From JARRKC01 sp963723965 (GTDB lineage Bacteria; Acidobacteriota; UBA6911; RPQK01; JAPXNP01): a DNA stretch of 64,000 bases. The stretch covers positions 496,001 through 560,000 of the forward strand of contig CAVRSV010000007.1 of assembly GCA_963723965.1 (NCBI GenBank), given 5' to 3'. The notes beneath the pieces are model-generated. The model was not told the DNA's origin, did no database searches, and was given only the letters and a program-made list of their open reading frames with translations. How positions within the stretch are numbered: the first letter of the stretch is position 1; each line of letters starts with the position of its first letter. Both the position numbers and the translations under genes were made by a program. This document shows, piece after piece, positions 40,519 through 49,838 of the stretch.

Positions 40519-42405
40519 CTAGTTGAGCGTCGCCGGGTTGGGATCGCCCGTCTCCGACACTACTGCATCGGAGGCAACCGCGTAGTTCCACCACAGCGCA
40601 CCAAAGCCGGACTGCTTGGTGAAGATCATCGACGTCGTCAAGAAAGACGGGCCGTACAGATCACTCGAGTCGGCATAGTGCACCACGTCAAACGTCGAGG
40701 TGCCTTCTCCGTGTGCGGTTCCCACGATCGGGAATCCGATCGCAGCAGCCTCGTCCACACTCAAGGACACCTTGTTGGTGTTGTCGCGGACGTAGCGAAT
40801 CCAGCCACCGCCGATGTCCGGAGTGTGCGGCGTCAGAAGCCCGGTGAAGGGGTCCTTACCGGTCAGCACTTCCGGAATGATGGCGGCCAGTTCGGCAATC
40901 GTCATGTCGTCCACGTTCGTTCCCGGCGTGATGACGTCGGTGATGAACGTGCGCAGGCACATGCAGACCATCTTCAGCGTGACCGACTCGCCCACAACCG
41001 GCGGCGAGACGTTCAGCGGCGTGTTCGGGATGATCTCCAGCAGATTTTCGTTGTTGTCGTAGATCTGCAGGACGTAGGTGGTCGCAGCGGCGCCGATGTT
41101 GGCCGAACGGTCAATGAAGGTGCCGACCGAGAAACCACCGGAAGCGGCATTGTTGCTGCCGTTGTAGTCATCCGTGATGGAGATGAAGTGCTGCACGATG
41201 TCCGCGGGATCCACCGGGAAGAACGACGACGTTCCCATCGCGCCGTACAGAGAGTATCCACCGGTGGTTTCCAGACCAACAATTCCGCGAATGTCACCGC
41301 CGTGCACATCGTTGCGCAGGAAGAAGTAGTTCGGGTTGATCGTGGTCAGGGCCGTGGAGGCAGGACCGGTCTTGGTCGTGCCGACTTCACCGCCGAGGAC
41401 GATCTTGCCGGTCGTTGGCCTGCGGCCCCGTCACCATCGGGCTCGTTCGGGAGTCGGATTCACCGAGGGTAGTTTTCGACATCGGATAAACCTCGTCATC
41501 CCGATCGATGGCCGGACGGGCCCAAGTTCATTGATCCGCCAGCCTGGAAGACCTGGTTCTAGGGAACTGCAAAGGTCTGGAAGCCGATCAGGAAGTTGAA
41601 CGAGATCTGGAAGGCGTTGAAGACGTGCAGGTTGTCCCACACCAGTCCTGGATGCACACCGACGTTGCGCACGGTGCCGGACAGGATCTCGTCAAGCGAC
41701 CCGTCCAAGCTGAGGTCGGGACCGCGCCTGCATGTTGCACTCGACCGCTAGAGCGAGCCAGTTCGTACGGGAACAGGATTTCCGGATCGTCATCGGCGTC
41801 GATGGAGGCACCGAGCAGCCGACGCCGTCATGATGAACCGACCGGAGCCATAGAAGGCGGTCGGAACCGGGCTCAGCACGTGACCCGGACGCTTCGGGCC
41901 GAAGATACGATCCTTGGTGTTCTCACCGTCGCTGCCGGGGATCTCGAAGTTGAACGGATCGAACAGCAGCGTGTCGTTACAGGTGAGGATCACCAGGAAG
42001 TCGAGAATGTCATCGCAGTTGTCGTTGAAGTAGCGGAAGTGGACCGTTACCGCCATCGTCGGATGGGTATTCGTGATGGCGACGAAATTCTGAATGATGG
42101 CATCCAGGATCCAACTGGCCGTCCTGATTGACGTCCAGACCAAGGCTGCAGGTCCGTCAGCGGGTTCCCGTCGCGGTGGCCAGGGAGACATCGCCCAGCA
42201 GCTCACGAGCATTGACGCCCGTGTCGAGCAAGTAGGTCAGGTGCGACCCGGGGTCGTTCACCGTACCCGGCCGGGATGTTCCGCGACTGCGGCAGTTCTG
42301 CCATTCGGTGTAGCCAGATTTTCGGGTCCTGCTGGCTCAGCGCAGGAGTCGGGCAACCAGCAGCGCCAGCACGCCAAGAATGATTAAGAGTCTGGATTTG
42401 TTCAT
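40519..42405 (-). pseudogene. Disrupted gene for a secreted protein, several frameshifts
   Basis: The start is clear: AAGGAGG then ATG at 42405 and MNKSRLLIILGVLALLVA, a signal peptide. Thereafter the protein-like segments jump frame at least five times. Pieces include TVNDPGSHLTYLLDTGVNARELLGDVSL, AIIQNFVAITNTHPTMAVTVHFRYFNDNCDDILDF, ASIDADDDPEILFPYELARS, NVGVHPGLVWDNLHVFNAFQISFNFLIGFQTF, and the last clean 262-codon frame (40519-41307: VQHFISITDDYNGSNNAASGGF to DAVVSETGDPNPATLN). The parent looks like one beta-rich secreted protein of about 630 residues. With a strong ribosome site, promoter and terminator intact, sequence errors or recent decay are both possible. The function is unknown. 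Confidence 0.65.
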
Positions 42406-42729
42406 GAAGCTAACTCCTCCTTAAACTGTGTTTCGTCTCCAAAATTAAAGACCCAACACTTACTAGTCCCAAACTCATGGATGCAGACGATATCTCGGCC
42501 GTCTTAAGTAGTCTTCGATCGGGCAATCTTACACGAGTTCAACTGCCGTCGCAAGAACAATTAGCTGAGATTTCTGCTCCACTGGACTCCTTATTACGGG
42601 GAAAGAAGATGCGCCGTGTTTCTAAAAGTCGCAAGCTTTTTTGCAGGGGGCATTGGCTCTCGGGCTGGATTAGAATAGCCCCCAGCGCGCCTGGCACGGA
42701 CGCCGGGAAGTGGGTCGAGGAGTGTGATA
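42406..42729. other. Divergent spacer
   Basis: This 324-base gap between the disrupted secreted gene (minus) and the double methyltransferase (plus) is more AT-rich than its surroundings. It holds the putative minus-strand promoter at 42444-42472 and, near 42640-42690, an inverted pair GGGGGC/GCCCCC around a TAGAAT, which may serve the plus-strand operon. No coding sequence is supported. Confidence 0.45.
42444..42472 (-). promoter_or_regulatory. Putative promoter of the disrupted secreted gene
   Basis: On the minus strand TTGGGA (42467-42472) and TTTAAT (42444-42449) are 17 bases apart, giving a leader of about 30 bases to the AAGGAGG-preceded ATG at 42405. Confidence 0.45.
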
Positions 42730-44781
42730 GTGACTGGAAAGCCCGAAAGCAGCAAGACCCTGGGAGATCTCTACGATGAGGGGTATTTCCACGGAATCAC
42801 CAGCGGTTACTCGAGCGAGGGCTACCGGCATTGCCACCCGGACTGGGCCGCTTGGCTCGGGTTGATCCAGGCATTGCAGCCCGGGGGACGACTGATCGAT
42901 CTCGGCTGTGCCTACGGCCTGCTGATCGGTGCAGCCGAAGCCCGCGGTTACCGGGCCTTCGGCTGCGATGTCAGTCCTTTCGCCCTGCACCAGGAACCGC
43001 GATTGTCCAGCCGACTCGTCCAGGGCAATCTGGAGCAGATCCCTTTCGCCTCGGGCCAGGGTGATGTGGTCGTAGTCCTCGATGTGCTCGAGCATCTCAT
43101 CGACCCCGTAGCCGGACTGGCCGAAGCCGTGCGCATCCTTTCTCCGCACGGCCTCCTGGTGGGGGCGACGCCGGACCCGCTCTTCTTTGACAGAATCGAG
43201 GAGACGCACTTTTCGGAACGACCTCCCGCTTTCTGGATCCATCATCTCCGCCGGCTCGGCTGCGTCGTCGTCCCGCGCTTCTCGGTCGTACCGTACAACT
43301 TCCAGTTCCTCGCCTGTCGCCCGGGAACAGAGATGGAGGAACGCATCCGGCATTTCCAGCATGACTACTTCTCCGAGTCGCCCGATTTCTTACGGGCGGA
43401 GGGGCTCACGGCGGTGCCGCGCTGGGGTTGGGGACCGCTGACCCACAGTCGGCGGGAATTGCGCGACAGCGGCGCCAGTGTCTACCTGTTGAATCCAGAC
43501 GGCCGGCCGCGGGCGACCTCGGGTCAACTGACGGTCACGACCTCCGGCGGTTTCTCGACGCTACGCATCCGCCTTGACAGCTGGGTGCTGGCCGAAACCC
43601 ACCTCGATTCGGAAGCGACCGAGCGGACGCTGGATCTGGGTGATTTCCTGGTACCCGCAGGAGGCCATCACCTTTTCTTCGATCTGTTTCCGGGGGGCAC
43701 GACAGTCGAGATCGGGGACCTCGTGATCGACGCGCGGCCGGCTGCCCGCGAGGATCTGACGGCGGGGCTCCCCTTCGACGTGTTTCAGCGCTATGAGGGC
43801 GCGGCCCGGGTGGTGCGAATCCTCCGGCCGCGGTCCCTGCTCGATGTCGGAGGCTGTATCGGCGATGCGGAGGGACACCTCGCGACCTCGGCGGACTTCT
43901 TCGATACCACACCGGGGCACAGTCCGGAGATCCTCTCGACAGACCTGCGGCAGTGCGATCTGCCCAATCACCTGCCCTGTCCTGCACTGGAACATCCCCT
44001 GGCGGACGGTTCGTTCGAGATGGTCGTCTCGCTGGACGTTCTCGAACATATCCCCCCCTCCGATCGGCGCAGGTTCCTGGGCGAGCTCGACCGCCTTGCG
44101 ACGGAGTGCATCCTGGTCGGGGCCCCGTTCCGAAGCGAGACGGTCGAACGGGCGGAGGCACTGCTGTCCGAACATGTTTTGAAGGACCATACGTTTCTCG
44201 CCGAACACCGTGACCTCGGTCTCCCCGGGGAAAGCCTGCTGATCGACTACGCCCGCGAGAAGGGCTACGCTCTCTGGGAACTGGCCAACGGCTTTCTGCC
44301 GTCCTGGCTCGAGATGCAGGCCTTCAACGCCCTGTTCTTTTCTTTCCACGATTATGGCCTGTCGCGAGCCTTCAACAGCCTCTACAACCGCCACGGCTTC
44401 GAAGGCGACCTCCGCAGCCCCTCTTATAGAAAGATGTTCGTTCTTATAAAGGGACGGGAACGGCGGAATCCGGAGCTGGCAGAACAACTCGAGGCCCTCA
44501 CCCGCCAGCCCGATCTGCCGCCCCGTACTGCTTTGGGCCCCGGGTCCGAAGCCGAACTGCAAGCGCTGGTCTGCAGCGCCCAGCGTCTGCTGGCACGCCG
44601 GGACAAGGCCCTGAGTGACGCTCAGTTTCTGGCCAACGCCCGCGACGAGCACATTGCCTTGCTGATGCAGGAACGGGAGACGCTCATCCGCCAGCTTCGG
44701 GAGACTCCCCTGCATGTCCTGGCCAGGCAAAGGTGGAAAGAGAAGCGGACCCGAGGGAAGGGTGAGCGACACCGTGGCTGA
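42730..44781 (+). CDS. Protein with two SAM-dependent methyltransferase domains and C-terminal helix
   Basis: About 683 residues. Two methyltransferase domains are joined by a beta-rich middle part. Domain 1 (residues about 20-200) has LIDLGCAYGLLIGAAEARGYRAFGCDVS and VVVVLDVLEHLIDP; domain 2 (about 355-500) has LLDVGGCIGDAEGHLA and MVVSLDVLEHIPPSDRRRFL. Residues about 600-680 are charged and helical, possibly a coiled coil. The GTG at 42730 is preferred over GTG 42724 because GAGGAG lies seven bases before it. It heads the six-GT2 operon; fused methyltransferases at the head of such clusters often cap or modify glycan ends, but here that is inference. Confidence 0.85.
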   Translation: MTGKPESSKTLGDLYDEGYFHGITSGYSSEGYRHCHPDWAAWLGLIQALQPGGRLIDLGCAYGLLIGAAEARGYRAFGCDVSPFALHQEPRLSSRLVQGNLEQIPFASGQGDVVVVLDVLEHLIDPVAGLAEAVRILSPHGLLVGATPDPLFFDRIEETHFSERPPAFWIHHLRRLGCVVVPRFSVVPYNFQFLACRPGTEMEERIRHFQHDYFSESPDFLRAEGLTAVPRWGWGPLTHSRRELRDSGASVYLLNPDGRPRATSGQLTVTTSGGFSTLRIRLDSWVLAETHLDSEATERTLDLGDFLVPAGGHHLFFDLFPGGTTVEIGDLVIDARPAAREDLTAGLPFDVFQRYEGAARVVRILRPRSLLDVGGCIGDAEGHLATSADFFDTTPGHSPEILSTDLRQCDLPNHLPCPALEHPLADGSFEMVVSLDVLEHIPPSDRRRFLGELDRLATECILVGAPFRSETVERAEALLSEHVLKDHTFLAEHRDLGLPGESLLIDYAREKGYALWELANGFLPSWLEMQAFNALFFSFHDYGLSRAFNSLYNRHGFEGDLRSPSYRKMFVLIKGRERRNPELAEQLEALTRQPDLPPRTALGPGSEAELQALVCSAQRLLARRDKALSDAQFLANARDEHIALLMQERETLIRQLRETPLHVLARQRWKEKRTRGKGERHRG

Positions 44782-45749
44782 GACGGCCCAACCCTTGGAG
44801 GGGACGCCGCCGGTCACGATTGCGATCATCAACTACAATGGCGGTCCTTTCCTGCGCGAGTTGCTGGACAGCCTTGCGTCCCAGACCTTTCGCCGGTTCC
44901 AGTGCCTGCTGATCGATAACGGTTCCCGCGACGGAAGCCCCGCTTTGGCGCAGTCCATCGCTCCCTGGGTGGAGATTCTGCCAGCCGGTGCGAACCTGGA
45001 TTCTCGCGTGCCGGCAACCTGGCCGCCCGGCACAGCCGATCACCCTATCTGGTGCTCCTGAACACCGACATCAAGGCCGAGCCCGGCTGGCTAGCAGCCT
45101 TGCTCGGCGTGATCGGTTCCCACCCCGGGGCGGCGGCCGTCTCCTCCAAGATGATGCTCTATGACAGGCCTCGCATCCTGAACGGCGTCGGGGGCTGCAT
45201 GAACCGCCTGGGCTATACCTGGGACCGAGGCATGTTCGAAGAGGACCGGGGACAATACGACCGGATCAGTGAAATCCTGTTTGCTTCTGCCGCCGCGGCA
45301 CTGTTCGACCGGGAACGGTTCCTGGAAGTCGGCGGCTTCGACGAGAGCTTCTTCATGTACCACGAGGACGTCGATTTGTGCTGGCGGCTCTGGCTCCGGG
45401 GATATGAGGTGCTGAGCGCACCGGACGCCGTGGTCCACCATCATTTCGGCGCGACCACGCGTCAATCACGCAGCCTCAGTGGCGAGAGCGACTGGGCGAA
45501 CGGAACAGTATCCGGTCGATGCTCAAGAACTATGAGGCGGCCAACGCGTTTCGCGCCTGGAGGAGCCTCCTCTTTCTCCGGCAGTCCCCGCGGCGGAAGC
45601 TGGCTCAGCTCCGGAATTTCGCCTGGAACTGTGGAGTGATTGCTGAAACCATGCGCTTGCGGCGAGCCGTCCAGAAATCGAGGGTTCGCAGCGACCGGGA
45701 AATGAGTAGACTGATTGAGCAGAGGAGCGATGTCCCTATCCGCATCTGA
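44762..45749 (+). pseudogene. Glycosyltransferase family 2, two frameshifts
   Basis: Three frames together give one GT2 of about 330 residues. Piece 1 (start GTG 44762 or 44774) has VTIAIINYNGGPFLRELLDSL and LIDNGSRDGSPALA. Piece 2 continues SRAGNLAARHSRSPYLVLLNTDIKAEPGWLAALL to FDESFFMYHEDVDLCWRLWLRG. Piece 3 runs WRERLGERNSIRSMLKNYEAANAFRAW to the stop. Breaks are near 44998-45005 (AACCTGGATTC, where one more G gives the family's N-L-G-F) and near 45465-45485. All motifs are kept, so error or recent mutation is likely. It overlaps both neighbours. Confidence 0.82.
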
Positions 45750-47055
45750 CATTTCGGTCATTACGATCAATTGGAACGGGCGTCACCATCTGGAGAGTCT
45801 GCTGCCCTCCCTCGTTCCGCAGCGACCTGCCGAAGTGATCGTCGTCGACAACGGCAGCACGGATGATTCGGTCCGCTGGCTCGAACGCGAGTACCCGCAG
45901 GTCCGCGTGATCTGCAATTCCCAAAATCGGGGCTTCGCCGAACCGAACAACGTCGCCGCCGAAGCCGCCCAAGGACCGGTCCTGGCCTTCATCAACAACG
46001 ATATGCGCTGTCACGCCGACTGGTTGAAACACGGTGCCCGGGCTCTCGACGGCGCCTCTTGCGTGGCTTCGAGGATACTGGACTGGCAGGGCAGTCGGAT
46101 CGACTTCAACGGCTCTTCACTTCAGTATCTTGGCTTTGCGCTCCAAAAAGACACGGGCAAGCTCCTTTCGGAGGTGACGGCCGAGGACCGCATCCTGTTT
46201 CCATGCGGCGGGGCCATGTTCATCCGCAAGGAAGTCTTTCAGGAGATCGGCGGGTTCGACGAGGAATTCTTTGCGGTCTTCGAAGACGTCGACCTGGGCT
46301 GGCGGCTTTGGCTTTCGGGCTCCGAGGTGCGCTTCTGCCAGGATGCCGTCTGCTACCACCGGGGCCACGGGACGTTTCGCGCGCACAGCACGGCCAAACT
46401 GCGCTACCTGATGCATCGCAACGCCCTGCTGACGATCATCAAGAACTACGAGGACGCTCAACTCCGCACCATCCTTCCCCTGGCTGTCGTGATGGCCCTC
46501 AAGCGGGCCGTCCGCCTTTCCGGGGTCCGTCGCGAATCCTTTTATCTCTGGGCGGAAGCCGAAATGCGCTCTGCGGCGAACGATCCCGTCTTTCGGAATG
46601 AGATGGAAGATGCCCTGAATCACCTGGTGGCCGTGGACGACGTACTGGGCCGGCTGCCCGCCCTGATGGAGAAGCGGCGCAAGATCCAGGCCAAACGCCG
46701 AAGGACGGATCGGGAGATCATCGCCCTGTTCGGCGACCCCCTGCGTCCCATCGTCGAAGATCCGGACTACATCCAGATCGAAGCCGGGCTGATGGAGGGA
46801 CTGGGGCTGGATCGGCTGTTCGACGTGCACAGCTACGCCGCTTCCGCATCCCGATTCGACGACCACCTGGCGGAGCGCGTCCGCGGATTGCGCAACGAAC
46901 TGCAACAGATTCAGTGGACCGCCATGTACGCCGCCGAGCATCCGCCCGCACCCAAAACGGGTGGCCGACTGCGACGGTTCCTGGACACGTGTCGAAGCCA
47001 CGGATTCGCCACCGCAACCCGGCGAGCGTGGGAGGCCCTGCGCCGTGCTCACTAG
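45730..47055 (+). CDS. Glycosyltransferase family 2 with long C-terminal extension
   Basis: A 441-residue GT-A enzyme. The ATG at 45730, after AGAGGAG, begins MSLSASDISVITINWNGRHHLESLL. Motifs are VVDNGSTDDSVRWL, AFINNDMRCHADWL, and GGFDEEFFAVFEDVDLGWRLWLSGSEVRF. The catalytic half ends near residue 290; the remaining ~150 residues are charged and helical (KRRKIQAKRRRTDREIIALFGDPL), longer than the neighbours. It overlaps the broken upstream GT2 by 20 bases and the next GT2 by 11. Confidence 0.88.
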   Translation: MSLSASDISVITINWNGRHHLESLLPSLVPQRPAEVIVVDNGSTDDSVRWLEREYPQVRVICNSQNRGFAEPNNVAAEAAQGPVLAFINNDMRCHADWLKHGARALDGASCVASRILDWQGSRIDFNGSSLQYLGFALQKDTGKLLSEVTAEDRILFPCGGAMFIRKEVFQEIGGFDEEFFAVFEDVDLGWRLWLSGSEVRFCQDAVCYHRGHGTFRAHSTAKLRYLMHRNALLTIIKNYEDAQLRTILPLAVVMALKRAVRLSGVRRESFYLWAEAEMRSAANDPVFRNEMEDALNHLVAVDDVLGRLPALMEKRRKIQAKRRRTDREIIALFGDPLRPIVEDPDYIQIEAGLMEGLGLDRLFDVHSYAASASRFDDHLAERVRGLRNELQQIQWTAMYAAEHPPAPKTGGRLRRFLDTCRSHGFATATRRAWEALRRAH

Positions 47056-47992
47056 CGTCATCATTCCGACCTTCAACCGCTGCTCCACGCTGCTCGAGAC
47101 CCTGGGGGCCCTGGCCAACCAGTCCTACCCGAAAGACTCCTACGAGGTCCTCGTGGTGGACGATGGTTCCTCGGATCGGACGGCGCCCGCTGTAGCCCGC
47201 CTGCAGCCGGACTACCCGGTTCCGCTGCACTATCTTTTCCAGCCCAACCGCAAGCAGGGCGCGGCCCGCAACCTCGGCGCGCGCACGGCAGCCGGGCCCC
47301 GGATTCTGTTTCTGGGGGACGACATCGTGCCGGGTCGAGATCTCCTCATCGAGCACGAACGGGCTCACGGACGCTTCAGCGACGACGAACGGGTGGCCGT
47401 CATCGGCTATACGACATGGCCCGCATCGTTCCGGCGCACGCGCTTCCTGGAGTACATCGGCGAACAGGGCTGGCAATTCGGCTTCTCGCTCATCAAGCAT
47501 CCTGACGACGTTCCCTTCAACTTCCTCTACACCAGCAACCTGTCGCTGTCACGGGAGTTCTTCTTCGAGGCGGGGGGATTCGATGAAGGCTTCCGCGAGT
47601 ACGGCTGGGAGGACATCGAGCTCAGCCTGCGCCTGAAGGAACGCGGCATGCGACTCGTCTACGCCAACGGTGCAGTGGCGTATCACCACCACCCCATCTC
47701 CCTGGGGGAGTTTTCCGAACGGCAAAGACAGGTGGGGCGCTCGGCCTGGAAGCTCTATGAGAGACACCCCGATATGGCCTCGTTCCTGAGCATCGATCGG
47801 ATTCCGAGCTATGGGCGCGTCGATCACATTCGGATGCGAATCCTGGGCCTGTTCTGCCGCCTGACGGAGAAACTCGACCCAATCGATCTGTCCCGCTACT
47901 ATCCTGACCTGATGAGTTATTACTATCTTCAAGGCCTGATCGAAGCGCGCCCCGGGGGAGAGGGTCCCGAAACGGGGAAGGGACGCCCGTGA
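47045..47992 (+). CDS. Glycosyltransferase family 2
   Basis: A 315-residue GT-A enzyme. The GTG start at 47045 (VLTSVIIPTFNRCSTLLETLGAL) has GGGAGG nine bases upstream; a longer frame upstream overlaps the previous gene and is rejected. Motifs are VVDDGSSDRT, LFLGDDIVPGRDLL (a D-D metal site differing from the neighbours' NND), and GGFDEGFREYGWEDIELSLRLKERG, the chondroitin-synthase-like galactosyltransferase pattern. The stop overlaps the next start by four bases (GTGA). Confidence 0.88.
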   Translation: MLTSVIIPTFNRCSTLLETLGALANQSYPKDSYEVLVVDDGSSDRTAPAVARLQPDYPVPLHYLFQPNRKQGAARNLGARTAAGPRILFLGDDIVPGRDLLIEHERAHGRFSDDERVAVIGYTTWPASFRRTRFLEYIGEQGWQFGFSLIKHPDDVPFNFLYTSNLSLSREFFFEAGGFDEGFREYGWEDIELSLRLKERGMRLVYANGAVAYHHHPISLGEFSERQRQVGRSAWKLYERHPDMASFLSIDRIPSYGRVDHIRMRILGLFCRLTEKLDPIDLSRYYPDLMSYYYLQGLIEARPGGEGPETGKGRP

Positions 47993-48963
47993 AGGCGGAC
48001 GCCGAGATCACCGTCGTCATCCCGACCTGGAACCGGCGCGATCTGCTCAGGCAGTGCCTGCGATCGCTCCAGGCCCAGACTGTCCAGCCCGAGGTCCTGG
48101 TCATCGACAACGGTTCGACCGACGGGACGTTGCAGATGCTGGGAAACGAATTCTCCGGGGTCGACTTCCTGCCCCTGGGACGCAATATCGGCTTTGCCGC
48201 GGCCGTCAATGCCGGGATTGATCGCGTTTCCACCCATCACGTCGCATTGCTGAACAACGACACTGAGGCCGACGCGAACTGGGTCGAACGGGGCCTGGAA
48301 GCCATGCGGCAACATCCCGACTTCCACTTCTTCGCCTGCCGGATGGTCGACTTCGAGGACCGCCGCCTCCTGGACAGTGCTGGAGATCGTTACGGAAAGA
48401 CCGGGTTGCCCACCAAACGGGGGCTCGGAGAGCCGATCGAGAATTACCCGGCGGAGGAAGAGGTGTTGGGGGCAAGCGCAGGAGCTGCTTTTTACCGGAT
48501 GGCCTTGTTTCGCGCCATCGGCCTCTTCGACCCGGACTACTTCACCTATCTCGAGGATGTCGAATTGAGCCTGCGGGCACGCCTGCACGGTTACCGCTGT
48601 CTCTATCTCCCGCAAGCCGTGGTGTATCACATCGAGGCCGGTTCCGATCCCGGGCGGGCAGCGCCGGGGACGAGCCGTCCCCGCTCCGGAATCTACACGC
48701 CGGACCGCGTCTACTGGATTACGCGCAACCGCTGGCAGCTCATGGTCAGCTATCAACCTCTTCGCTACACCCCCTGGCTGGCCACGGGATGGGCCCGGAG
48801 CGCCCTGTTCCACCTGCTCAAGGCCGGATACAGCGGAGCCTTCTTCCGGGGTTTGGCGGCGGGGATGTTTCGGACCCCGCGAGCCCTGAGGAAGCGCCTC
48901 CGGTTGAGCCGGTCCCGTACAATCAGTACTCGGGAACTATGTCGACAGCTCCGAAGGTTCTAG
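47989..48963 (+). CDS. Glycosyltransferase family 2 (rhamnosyltransferase-like)
   Basis: A 324-residue GT-A enzyme starting at a GTG that overlaps the previous stop. Motifs are ITVVIPTWNRRDLLRQCL, VIDNGSTDGTLQML, VALLNNDTEADANWV and LFDPDYFTYLEDVELSLRARLHGYRCLYLPQAVVYH. It closely resembles the GT2 at 23424-24392 (shared DSAGDxYGKTG-type segment and R-x-L-R-G/H-Y-R-C-L-Y), suggesting that the two clusters share ancestry. Confidence 0.88.
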   Translation: MKADAEITVVIPTWNRRDLLRQCLRSLQAQTVQPEVLVIDNGSTDGTLQMLGNEFSGVDFLPLGRNIGFAAAVNAGIDRVSTHHVALLNNDTEADANWVERGLEAMRQHPDFHFFACRMVDFEDRRLLDSAGDRYGKTGLPTKRGLGEPIENYPAEEEVLGASAGAAFYRMALFRAIGLFDPDYFTYLEDVELSLRARLHGYRCLYLPQAVVYHIEAGSDPGRAAPGTSRPRSGIYTPDRVYWITRNRWQLMVSYQPLRYTPWLATGWARSALFHLLKAGYSGAFFRGLAAGMFRTPRALRKRLRLSRSRTISTRELCRQLRRF

Positions 48964-49838
48964 CCGTCTGCGTCAACTGGAACGGGGCCGAAGTGCTCCC
49001 GCCCACTCTGGCGGCTCTGCGCGCGGATCGCTATCCCAATCTCGAGGTGCTCGTCGTCGACAATGCCTCGAGTGACGGCTCGGCGGCCCTTGCGGAGGAA
49101 TCGGGCGCGGTGCTGCGCCTGGATGACAACCGGGGCTACGGGGCTGCCATCAACGCCGCGGTGCGGATCGGCCTGGCCCAAACCAACGGTCCGGACTACT
49201 TTCTGGTGATGAACAACGACGTCCTGGTGGTGGAAGACACGGTGACCCGGCTCGTCGACTCGGCCTTGCGCCGCGGCCCCGGCGTGTACGGACCGAAGGT
49301 GCTGCGGGCCAGCGCACCGGCCCATCTGGAGGCGGCCTGGGGACGGATCACCCATAGCCACGTCCTGGCTCGCTTCGAGGCCGCCAACGCGCTCGACGGC
49401 GCGCACTGGAGCAAGACACGGGAGGTCCCCCTCCTCCTGGGCTCGATTCTGCTGATCGACCGTCGGGTCTTCGAGCGTTGCGGTCTCTTCGACGAACGCT
49501 TTTTCATGTACCACGAAGAAGTGGACTTTCTGTACCGCGCCCGTCTGGCAGGGCTGGCCAGCTTCTTCTGCCCCGACGCTCGAGCCTACCACGTGGGGGG
49601 GCACTCGACACGGCGGGATCCCTCACGCAAGATCTACTGGATTCGGCGCAACACGGTCCTGTTCCTGCGCAAACATCGGGTTTCGCGGGCCCGCTGGGGG
49701 TATTTCGCACTGACCTTCGCAGCCAGCCTGGTTTTCAACGCACTCGGCTTCCGGTGGGGGCGGCTTCGTCCTCTGATTCGGGGGGTTCTCGACGGTACCC
49801 GCATGGATCTGACGGCCCCGGCGGAGACAACGGCCTGA
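48939..49838 (+). CDS. Glycosyltransferase family 2
   Basis: A 299-residue GT-A enzyme. The ATG at 48939 (MSTAPKVLAVCVNWNGAEVLPPTLAAL) overlaps the previous gene by 25 bases. Motifs are VVDNASSDGSAALA, FLVMNNDVLVVEDTV and GLFDERFFMYHEEVDFLYRARLAG, with a C-terminal hydrophobic stretch (YFALTFAASLVFNALGF) that could touch the membrane. The stop is immediately followed by the next ATG. Confidence 0.88.
   Translation: MSTAPKVLAVCVNWNGAEVLPPTLAALRADRYPNLEVLVVDNASSDGSAALAEESGAVLRLDDNRGYGAAINAAVRIGLAQTNGPDYFLVMNNDVLVVEDTVTRLVDSALRRGPGVYGPKVLRASAPAHLEAAWGRITHSHVLARFEAANALDGAHWSKTREVPLLLGSILLIDRRVFERCGLFDERFFMYHEEVDFLYRARLAGLASFFCPDARAYHVGGHSTRRDPSRKIYWIRRNTVLFLRKHRVSRARWGYFALTFAASLVFNALGFRWGRLRPLIRGVLDGTRMDLTAPAETTA

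Noticed and set aside
43561..44832. Minus-strand frame of 423 codons opposite the double methyltransferase
   Set aside because: It is antisense to clear methyltransferase motifs and has no recognisable domain.
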